From: Pseudescherichia sp031987975
Lineage (GTDB): Bacteria; Pseudomonadota; Gammaproteobacteria; Enterobacterales; Enterobacteriaceae
NCBI RefSeq assembly: GCF_031987975.1
Contig: NZ_DALZYX010000003.1
Coordinates: forward strand, 248,001-312,000
Length of the DNA stretch: 64,000 bases
Direction of reading: 5' to 3'
Positions 18,310 to 25,164 of the stretch are shown piece after piece. The translations under genes and the position numbers were made by a program. How positions within the stretch are numbered: position 1 is the first letter of the stretch; each line of letters starts with the position of its first letter. The notes under the pieces are model-generated. The model had not been told where the DNA came from. It searched no databases and saw only the letters and a list, made by a program, of their open reading frames with translations.

Positions 18310-19309
18310 AGCGTTTGTCCATATCCGCGATCTGCGGGTTGAGTTTCGCCGCGAGGGCCAGACGATCAATGCGGTGAACGGCGTCTCGTTTGACGTGCGT
18401 AAAGGCGAGGTGATGGCGTTGATCGGTGAGTCGGGATCGGGCAAAAGCGTCACTTTGCGGGCGCTGATGCGCCTGCATCCGCCAAAAAACAGCCTGCTCT
18501 CCGGAACGCTACGGGTCGGCAATGAGGACGTGCTGACCATGAGCGCCTCCCAGCTACGGCGCTATCGTGGCGCGCAGTGCGCAATGATCTTCCAGGAGCC
18601 ACTGCTGGCCTTCGATCCGGTCTATACCGTTGGTCAGCAGATCGTTGAGGGGCTGCGTCGCCATGAGGGACTCTCCCGGCAGGCGGCAAGGGAGCGGGCG
18701 CTCGACGCGCTACGTCAGGTGCGGATCCCCAGCCCCGAGCGGCGGCTGGATGCTTACCCCCACGAGATGTCCGGCGGCATGCGCCAGCGGGCAATGATCG
18801 CCCTTGCCCTGTCATGCAATCCGCAGCTGCTGCTGGCGGACGAGCCAACCACCGCCCTCGACGCCACGGTGCAGATCCAGATCCTGATCCTGCTGCGCGA
18901 GCAGCAAAAGCAGCGCGATCTGTCGATCATTTTTGTCACCCACGACATTGGCGCAGCGGTAGAGATCGCCGACCGCGTGGCGGTGATGTACGCCGGACGC
19001 ATTGTTGAGGAGGCGTCGATGGCGGAGATCCTGCACCATCCGCGCCACCCTTACACCCAGGTTCTGCTCGGCAGCCGTCCCAAAGAGGGACTGAAAAAAG
19101 GCGATGCCCTGCACTGCATTCCCGGCTCGCCGCCGGATCTTTCCCGCCTGCCCGCAGGCTGCGCTTTTGCCGATCGCTGCCCCCACGCCCTGCCCGCCTG
19201 CACCGAGAGCCAGCCGGCTACCGAGCAGGTAACCGAGCGTCACGTAGTGAGCTGTCATCGCTGGCGAGAGCTGGCAGCCACCTCCGAACGCCAGGCAAGC
19301 TACGCCTGA
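18299..19309 (+). CDS. ABC importer ATPase 2 (DppD/OppD type)
   Basis: Second ATPase, 336 aa, with Walker A GESGSGKS, signature MSGGMRQR, Walker B LLLADEPTTALD and the C-terminal GCAFADRCPHA element. The ATG at 18299 lies inside the end of ATPase 1 (11-nt overlap) after GGAGGT. In many such operons the DppD-type gene precedes the DppF type; here the order is reversed. Together with ATPase 1 it powers the importer. Confidence 0.94.
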   Translation: MSHEAFVHIRDLRVEFRREGQTINAVNGVSFDVRKGEVMALIGESGSGKSVTLRALMRLHPPKNSLLSGTLRVGNEDVLTMSASQLRRYRGAQCAMIFQEPLLAFDPVYTVGQQIVEGLRRHEGLSRQAARERALDALRQVRIPSPERRLDAYPHEMSGGMRQRAMIALALSCNPQLLLADEPTTALDATVQIQILILLREQQKQRDLSIIFVTHDIGAAVEIADRVAVMYAGRIVEEASMAEILHHPRHPYTQVLLGSRPKEGLKKGDALHCIPGSPPDLSRLPAGCAFADRCPHALPACTESQPATEQVTERHVVSCHRWRELAATSERQASYA

Positions 19310-19341
19310 ACCTGTTTACGTCATAATCCAGAGGAGCCAAC

Positions 19342-20526
19342 ATGCAGGATGATATTCACGCCTTTATGCCCTACCCGGCTTACCCGGTACCGCACGCCAC
19401 CAGCGGGCCGCTGAGCGGCATGACCTTCGCCGTTAAGGATCTGTTCGATGTTGCAGGCTATCCGACCGGAGGCGGTAACCCGCATCTGCTTGCGCTCTCA
19501 GGGATTAAGAGCCACACCGCACCGGTGGTGCAGCGTCTGCTAAACAGCGGTGCGCGGTTCGTGGGTAAAACCCATACCAGCGAGCTGGCCTACTCCATGA
19601 GCGGCCATAACGTTCACTACGGCTGGCCGCGCAACGGCGCTGCGCCAGACCATATTCCCGGCGGCTCGTCATCAGGTTCGGCCTCGGCGGTCTCTAACGG
19701 CGTGTGTGACTTTGCCCTCGGCACCGATACCGGCGGCTCGGTACGCACGCCAGCCAGCTACTGCGGCCTGTACGGTCTGCGCCCAACCCACGGGCGCATC
19801 TCCCTTGATGGCTGTCAGCCACTCTGCGCCACCATGGATACCTGCGGTTTCTTCGCCCGCACTCCAGAAGTTTTTAAAGCGGTCGCGGATTGTCTGCTGG
19901 GCAACGATAGTCTGGCCACATCAACGGTAAAGCTGGCCTGCCATGAAGGGCTATTCTCCCGCCTGCCGCCGCACAGCCAGCAGGCGCTGCTTCCCGTTCG
20001 CCAGCGGCTGGCTAGCCACTTTGGCGACATTACAAGCCTGAACTCTCCGCTGCCGGAGGTTGAGGAGATCTATCTCGCTTTCCGCCAGATCCAAGGCTAC
20101 GAAGCGTGGCAGTCGCAGGGAGCGACCATTGAGCGCTACGGCCTGCAACTGGGGCCGGATGTACGTGAGCGTTTCTTCTGGGGGAAAGCGGTGACCACGG
20201 CGCAATTTGAGGCTGCCTGCCAGCTGCGAGATCAATTTACCGCCTGGTGGGAAGAGCAGCTTGGCGACGCGGTGTTGGTTCTGCCCACCGTGCCCGACGG
20301 CGCGCCGCTGCTCACCGCCCAGGCGGATGAGATTGAGGCGGTACGTCGGCTCTCCCACGATATTTTACTGATTTCGGTCATGACCCGACGTCCACAGGTC
20401 ACGCTGCCAGTCACGCAGGTGGGTGGCCTGCCGCTGGGTATTTCACTTCTGGGTCCACGCGGTAGCGATCGTTTATTGGTCGATCTGGCCGCTTCATTTA
20501 TGCAAGGAGACAACCATGAGCAGTGA
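19342..20526 (+). CDS. Amidase signature family hydrolase
   Basis: Cytoplasmic Ser-cisSer-Lys amidase of 394 aa. Lys32 (FAVKDLF), the cis-Ser in GGSSSGSASA (108-117) and nucleophile Ser133 in GTDTGGSVRTP form the expected triad. It is shorter than GatA or AtzF (about 450 or more), so it is a compact member. It hydrolyses an amide and releases ammonia or an amine. It lies 32 nt after the importer ATPase and overlaps the next hydrolase by 11 nt, so a linked pathway is likely. Substrate unknown. Confidence 0.91.
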   Translation: MQDDIHAFMPYPAYPVPHATSGPLSGMTFAVKDLFDVAGYPTGGGNPHLLALSGIKSHTAPVVQRLLNSGARFVGKTHTSELAYSMSGHNVHYGWPRNGAAPDHIPGGSSSGSASAVSNGVCDFALGTDTGGSVRTPASYCGLYGLRPTHGRISLDGCQPLCATMDTCGFFARTPEVFKAVADCLLGNDSLATSTVKLACHEGLFSRLPPHSQQALLPVRQRLASHFGDITSLNSPLPEVEEIYLAFRQIQGYEAWQSQGATIERYGLQLGPDVRERFFWGKAVTTAQFEAACQLRDQFTAWWEEQLGDAVLVLPTVPDGAPLLTAQADEIEAVRRLSHDILLISVMTRRPQVTLPVTQVGGLPLGISLLGPRGSDRLLVDLAASFMQGDNHEQ

Positions 20527-21784
20527 TGTCCTGTTTACCCCGGTGGCAGATACAACGGTTTGCCGCATTAACGGCGAGCGGCTATGGGATTCATTAATGA
20601 CCCTGGCGGAGATTGGCGCGACGCCGAAGGGGGGTTGCCGTCGGCTGACCTTGACCGATCTCGATCGTCAGGGGCGGGAGCTGGTGATCGGCTGGGCGCA
20701 AGATGCTGGCCTGAGCATCACCGTGGATAAGATCGGTAATGTCTTTATGCGCCGGGAAGGCCGCAACCCGATGCTGCCCCCGGTAGTTGCCGGGAGCCAC
20801 ATCGATACTCAGCCCACCGGCGGCAAGTTTGATGGCAACTACGGCGTGCTGGCGGCGCTGGAGGTGGTACGCACCCTTAACGATCTGAAGATAACCACCG
20901 AAGCGCCGATTGAAGTGGTGTTCTGGACCAATGAGGAGGGATCGCGCTTCGTGCCGGTGATGATGGGTTCCGGCGTCTTTGCGGGGGTTCTGCCACTGGA
21001 GGAGGCCTACGCGGCGAAAGATGCCGAGGGCAAAACCGTAGGAGAGGAGCTGGCGCGGATTGGCTACGTTGGCAGCCAGACGCCGGGGGACCATCCGGTA
21101 GGTGCCTACTTTGAGGCGCACATCGAGCAGGGTCCGATCCTGGAAGATGAAGAGAAAGTGATTGGCGTGGTTCAAGGCGTACTGGGCATTCGCTGGTACG
21201 ACTGCGTGGTCACCGGCCAGGAGTCCCACGCTGGGCCGACGCCGATGCGTCTGCGTCAGGATGCATTGCAGATCGCCACCCGCATCATGCAGGAGGTGGT
21301 CGCCATCGCCGGGCGCAGCGAGGAGGGACGCGGGACTGTCGGGATGGTGCAGGTCTACCCCAACAGCCGCAACGTGGTGCCGGGGGAGGTCACCTTTTCC
21401 ATTGATATGCGCAATATCAGCGATGCGGCGGTAGATGAGATGGATCGCCAGCTGCGTGATTTTATCGCCCGGGTTCAGCAGGAGAGCGGCATGGCGATCG
21501 CGCTAAAAGAGGTAAGCCACTATCCGGCCGCCCCGTTCCACCCCGCCTGCCAGGCGGCAATTGCCGAGGCGGCTGAGCGGCTGGGCTACCCTGCCCGCGA
21601 GATCGTCTCCGGAGCCGGACACGATGCGGTCTATATGAGCTATCTGGCTCCCACCGGAATGATCTTCATTCCCTGCAAGGATGGGATTAGCCATAACGAG
21701 ATCGAGTACGCCTCGCCGGAGCACGTCACCGCCGGGGCAAACGTGCTGCTACAGGTCATGTTGCAGTATGCCCGGATAGTATGA
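20516..21784 (+). CDS. M20 family Zn-dependent amidohydrolase (carbamoylase/allantoate amidohydrolase type)
   Basis: Metallohydrolase of 422 aa. Metal ligands are recognisable in GSHIDTQPTGG, FDGNYGV, TNEEGSRF, EAHIEQGP and SHNEIEY, the set shared by N-carbamoyl-L-amino acid hydrolase, allantoate amidohydrolase and beta-ureidopropionase. The dimerisation lid domain (about 215-330) includes SHAGPTPMRLRQDAL. The ATG at 20516 follows AAGGAGA. It probably removes a carbamoyl or ureido group from the product of the amidase or from the imported compound. Exact substrate not determinable. Confidence 0.9.
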   Translation: MSSDVLFTPVADTTVCRINGERLWDSLMTLAEIGATPKGGCRRLTLTDLDRQGRELVIGWAQDAGLSITVDKIGNVFMRREGRNPMLPPVVAGSHIDTQPTGGKFDGNYGVLAALEVVRTLNDLKITTEAPIEVVFWTNEEGSRFVPVMMGSGVFAGVLPLEEAYAAKDAEGKTVGEELARIGYVGSQTPGDHPVGAYFEAHIEQGPILEDEEKVIGVVQGVLGIRWYDCVVTGQESHAGPTPMRLRQDALQIATRIMQEVVAIAGRSEEGRGTVGMVQVYPNSRNVVPGEVTFSIDMRNISDAAVDEMDRQLRDFIARVQQESGMAIALKEVSHYPAAPFHPACQAAIAEAAERLGYPAREIVSGAGHDAVYMSYLAPTGMIFIPCKDGISHNEIEYASPEHVTAGANVLLQVMLQYARIV

Positions 21785-21800
21785 TCGTTAATGGCCGGAG

Positions 21801-22283
21801 CTAGCGGGCAAATCTCCGCGATCCGGCCACGCACAGGATCACACCCAGCGTGCTGGCGAGCATCAGCGGATCGACGGATTCGTGCAACAGCGTGGCGGAT
21901 AAGCCAAGCCCGATAAATGGCTGCAACAGTTGCAGCTGTCCTACGGCAGCGATGCCGCCAAGGGCCAGTCCCTTATACCAGAAGATAAATCCGATAAGCA
22001 TGCTAAACAGCGACACGTAGCCCAGCGCAACGATAACCAGCGGCACAAGCTGCGACCGATGCGGACGTTTTTCACGAAAGCCAGCAATCAGTCCGGCCGC
22101 GACAAGACCGGCAATCGAGGCGCGCAGAAACGTCAGAAAAAAGGGATCTATATTGAGTACGGCAACACGGGTAGCGGGCAGCGAGCCGCTAAAGATAATC
22201 ACCCCAAGCAAACCGTTAAGCCAGCCGGAGAGCGATCCCCATCCCGCCTTATGCGCACCTGCATTAACCATCCTTCCCCCCAC
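21801..22283 (-). pseudogene. EamA (DMT) transporter with large internal deletion
   Basis: EamA exporters have about 290-300 aa and two EamA repeats. This frame has 160 aa. Residues 15-85 (GLLGVIIFSGSLPATRVAVL onward) match the first half of repeat 1, and residues 88-160 (SLFSMLIGFIFWYKGLALGG onward) match the second half of repeat 2. The join falls near VIVALGYVSLF. About 130 residues, five or so helices, are missing, with the frame kept. The likely start is the GTG at 22283 or the ATG at 22271. Transport function is improbable. Confidence 0.7.
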
Positions 22284-22361
22284 TGTAAGCTTGAGTCACG
22301 AATAGCGGGATGGTAGCTTGCTCAATCCAGTACAATCAAAAAATTGTCATGGATACATATT

Positions 22362-22406
22362 ATGAAGGCGCGCTATGAATCGATGTTACGGGCTTTACTA
22401 GAATGA
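22362..22406 (+). other. 14-codon open frame ending at a terminator
   Basis: ATG to TGA frame encoding MKARYESMLRALLE, divergent from the EamA remnant and ending 6 nt before a hairpin terminator. MocR/GntR regulators often lie divergently from EamA genes and start with a similar MxxRYE sequence, so it may be the stump of such a regulator. A leader peptide is the alternative. No clear ribosome-binding site. Confidence 0.3.
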
Positions 22407-22411
22407 TTAGG

Positions 22412-22433
22412 GGGGCGCAACGTCCCTTTTTTT
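22412..22433 (+). terminator. Rho-independent terminator
   Basis: Six-bp GC-rich stem (GGGGCG with CGTCCC, one G-T pair) and CAA loop followed by seven T. It stops transcription entering from the left on the plus strand. Confidence 0.65.
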
Positions 22434-22554
22434 CTTTAGCGACACTTAACCTACCCTTATATGATGGCATAGTTATATATGCCCGTTTACTCGTTATTGT
22501 CGATTAAGTACACTTGCGAAGGGATAAACCAGATGATTGATAAGGAAATCAAGA

Positions 22555-22770
22555 ATGAAAAAACGGCTAACTTTCCTGATTTGGACAGGGATCATAGTTT
22601 CTGCCCTCTTCGCTATAACGTCAGCAATCTCTAACGTGATCCTCATGTTCAGCGCGTTCCCCGAATCGATTGGGGATAAGTACGCTTACATGTTCATTTT
22701 AGGGCGTTGGATGTTCACTATCGTCATGGGGCTAATTTTCTGGCTACTGTATCGACAGACAAAAAAATAA
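22555..22770 (+). CDS. Small two-helix membrane protein, unknown
   Basis: A 71 aa protein starting MKKRLTFLIWTG with two hydrophobic stretches (about 5-32 and 45-65), basic ends and no recognised domain. The ATG at 22555 follows AAGG with a 9-nt spacer; an in-frame TTG six codons earlier is less likely. The stop lies only 4 nt from the stop of the convergent 216-codon gene. Base composition is AT-richer than the flanking core. It could be an orphan membrane protein of a mobile module; no function is assigned. Confidence 0.55.
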   Translation: MKKRLTFLIWTGIIVSALFAITSAISNVILMFSAFPESIGDKYAYMFILGRWMFTIVMGLIFWLLYRQTKK

Positions 22771-22774
22771 GCGC

Positions 22775-23425
22775 TTACAGGCCGTTGAAAAAATACTCTA
22801 CCGCCTGATTGAAGAGCGCGGGATTCTCCCTCGAAAGTTTGGTTGCTTTCTCAAATGGTTTAACCCGGTCTTGAATGGCAAAATAGAGGAGATCCAAATC
22901 ACCGAGATCTTTCAGCGTACGGTATACGCCGTAATTACTCGTTTTAAGGGATCTGGAAGCATGTATAGCCCTGGAAGCGCCACCTCCAATCATTAACAAC
23001 GTGCTGATAGACATGCTAAAGGCGATTGATACGGTGATCCGTGAAGAAATCAGCTTGCCTATTTTTAATCCGGTAAGCTCGCCAAAGGTATAACTCCCCA
23101 GTGTTGAAGCTATAGTGTCCTCTGCCACTTTCTTTGCTATGTCAGCCATATTGACGTGCTTCATGAAATCGTCAACGAACACATTCACCGCTCTTGCGAC
23201 CAAGTTGATGTGCTTATTTGACGTTGCACGCTCGACCAACTCCGCAAGCCTCATGTCATCGTCCATGTTTTGCCGTCTGTCATCGGTATGGATGAAATCA
23301 TAAGCGAGGTAATACAGGTTAACCGGGAAGTGAACAAAGCCCTTAATATATGCAACCAACATTCCTTCATCTTGTAGATCCAGTGCGGAGAGCATCTCCC
23401 TTGCCAAATCCGTTGCGCTTTCCAT
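22775..23425 (-). CDS. Hypothetical protein with a hydrophobic central hairpin
   Basis: A 216 aa protein I do not recognise. Residues 1-100 are mixed and helical (YYLAYDFIHTDDRRQNMDDD, charged). Residues about 120-155 form a glycine-rich, membrane-like segment (GKLISSRITVSIAFSMSIST then MIGGGASRAI). The tail is amphipathic and ends in EYFFNGL. There is no signal peptide. The design (soluble N-part plus late hydrophobic hairpin) recalls the amber-interrupted gene at 27821-28279 and some effector proteins, but I see no alignable motif. AT-rich, so probably acquired. Confidence 0.6.
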   Translation of the reverse strand: MESATDLAREMLSALDLQDEGMLVAYIKGFVHFPVNLYYLAYDFIHTDDRRQNMDDDMRLAELVERATSNKHINLVARAVNVFVDDFMKHVNMADIAKKVAEDTIASTLGSYTFGELTGLKIGKLISSRITVSIAFSMSISTLLMIGGGASRAIHASRSLKTSNYGVYRTLKDLGDLDLLYFAIQDRVKPFEKATKLSRENPALFNQAVEYFFNGL

Positions 23426-23813
23426 CCTCTAAAGTCCTTATTAACGCTGTGTGAAATACAATCATAACGACTACTTTATACGCAATCTATGATCTAACTC
23501 CATGATTTCAGTCGATAGCAACCAATATAAAGGTTCGGGAGGTGATTGAGTTTGAGCAGTATGGGTTGCGGGGAAGTGACAGTGTTTGTTTGCCTCGTAT
23601 AAGATCATCTCTACGGGACATTATCATAATTTAACTACTACTGAACCTGTCCAGATAGTGTGGCATTCGATTATAGCAATCTTGTTACCGGTATCACGGA
23701 AAGCACTTTACGTAACCCAGATGTTAAATCCCGCAATTGTTAACCCTCCCGCTTCAACCACACTATGGTTCCTGATTATAGAACCCGTACCTTAACGACA
23801 CCTGGTGACATCA
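23426..23813. other. Intergenic region upstream of the symporter-glycosidase pair
   Basis: 388 bp, AT-rich, no convincing gene (a 69-codon frame at 23586-23795 lacks a ribosome site and family resemblance). It should contain the promoters of both divergent neighbours and includes a candidate LacI/GntR-type operator at 23683-23698. Confidence 0.5.
23683..23698 (+). promoter_or_regulatory. Candidate LacI/GntR-family operator
   Basis: TGTTACCGGTATCA, centred on the palindrome TACCGGTA, resembles operators of the E. coli gluconate regulators GntR/IdnR (TGTTA-N4-TAACA class). It lies about 120 bp before the symporter start. No matching regulator gene is adjacent. Confidence 0.4.
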
Positions 23814-25157
23814 ATGACAACTAAAGTTACCCGTAAAGAGAAGATCAGTTATGGCCTTGGGGATATGGCTAGCCATGTTGGTTTAGATAACGTAATTATT
23901 TTTCTCACGTTTTACTATACCGATGTGGTGGGTCTGCCGGCCGCATTCGTCGGAACCATGTTTCTGCTTGCCCGCACCGCCGATGCCATTATCGACCCTG
24001 CGATGGGCTATATGGCCGACCGTACCCGCTCCCGCTGGGGAAAATTTCGCCCATGGATGCTGTGGCTGGCCCTACCCTTTGGCCTGAGCTGCCTTCTGAC
24101 CTATGCCGTACCGCAATCGCTGGATATGACCGGTAAAATGATTTTCGCCAGCATTAGCTACACCTTTATGATGCTGATGTATACCGCCATCAACATCCCC
24201 TACTGCTCGATGGGTGCAGTGATTACGCCTGATAACGACGAGCGCATCTCCCTACAGTCCTGGCGCTTCTTCCTTGCCACCCTTGGCGGTGCAATGTCGA
24301 CATTTTTCATGATGCCGCTGGCGGAATACCTGGGCGGCGCGGATAAGCTGGCAGGTTATCGCTGGGCGATGGCGATTATGGCCAGCGCGGCGGTGATTAT
24401 GTTCTGGATCTGCTTTGCCAATACCCGCGAACGTATTAAGGCGCCCGCCACTCACAATAACTACCTGGCCGAACTACGGGATCTGTTGCGTAACGATCAA
24501 TGGCGCGTCGTCGCGGTGCTCGTGGTAACCAACATTGGCTTTGGCGTGATCCGCCTTGGGGCAATGATGTACTTCGTCACTTATTACCTCGGCAGCGCCA
24601 GTTATTTCATGTGGATGCTCGCCGCGCATATCCTTGGCAAAGCCGCTGGGAGCCTGCTGGCCAAGCGTCTTACCCGCAACTTCAATAAAGTGCAGATGTT
24701 CGGCTACTGTGCGGTACTGGCAGGTGTGCTCAGCATCGCCCTGTTCTTTGCCCCGAAATCCGTTTTCGTCCTGGTTCCGCTAACGTTTATTGTCTCGACG
24801 CTCTATCAGGCGACCACCACGCTGATGTGGGTGATGATGGCCGACGTCGCCGACTATGGCGAATGGCGTCAGGGCAAACGTATGGATGGCATCATTTTCT
24901 CCACCTTCCTCGCCGTCCTCAAACTGGGAATGGCGCTCAGCGGTGCCATTGTCGGCTGGACCCTGGCCTTCAGCGGCTACGTCGCCAACGCGCCGGAACA
25001 GACGTCGCTGGCAATGCACAGCATCGTCGCCCTCTTCACCATCGTCCCGGGACTGCTCTCTCTGGCGGCTTTCGCCACCCTGCGCTGGTACAAGCTTGAT
25101 GACCAGACTATGCAGGAGATCAATTTGGCTAAAATGCAATCTATTGTGAAAGGATGA
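23814..25157 (+). CDS. GPH-family sugar/glycoside:cation symporter (YicJ-like)
   Basis: Inner-membrane symporter of 447 aa with twelve predicted helices. Family marks are EKISYGLGDMASH at the start, DPAMGYMADRTRSRWGKFRP in the loop between helices 2 and 3, and VADYGEWRQGKRMDGI late. Overall it resembles E. coli YicJ, which is paired with the alpha-xylosidase YicI, and here too a GH31 gene follows after 7 nt. I use the ATG at 23814; a GTG three codons upstream is possible. It probably imports an alpha-glycoside such as isoprimeverose, by analogy. Confidence 0.9.
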   Translation: MTTKVTRKEKISYGLGDMASHVGLDNVIIFLTFYYTDVVGLPAAFVGTMFLLARTADAIIDPAMGYMADRTRSRWGKFRPWMLWLALPFGLSCLLTYAVPQSLDMTGKMIFASISYTFMMLMYTAINIPYCSMGAVITPDNDERISLQSWRFFLATLGGAMSTFFMMPLAEYLGGADKLAGYRWAMAIMASAAVIMFWICFANTRERIKAPATHNNYLAELRDLLRNDQWRVVAVLVVTNIGFGVIRLGAMMYFVTYYLGSASYFMWMLAAHILGKAAGSLLAKRLTRNFNKVQMFGYCAVLAGVLSIALFFAPKSVFVLVPLTFIVSTLYQATTTLMWVMMADVADYGEWRQGKRMDGIIFSTFLAVLKLGMALSGAIVGWTLAFSGYVANAPEQTSLAMHSIVALFTIVPGLLSLAAFATLRWYKLDDQTMQEINLAKMQSIVKG

Positions 25158-25164
25158 CCTCTCC

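Noticed and set aside
23586..23795. 69-codon plus-strand frame in the region before the symporter
   Set aside because: No ribosome site, no recognisable domain, and it overlaps the candidate operator.
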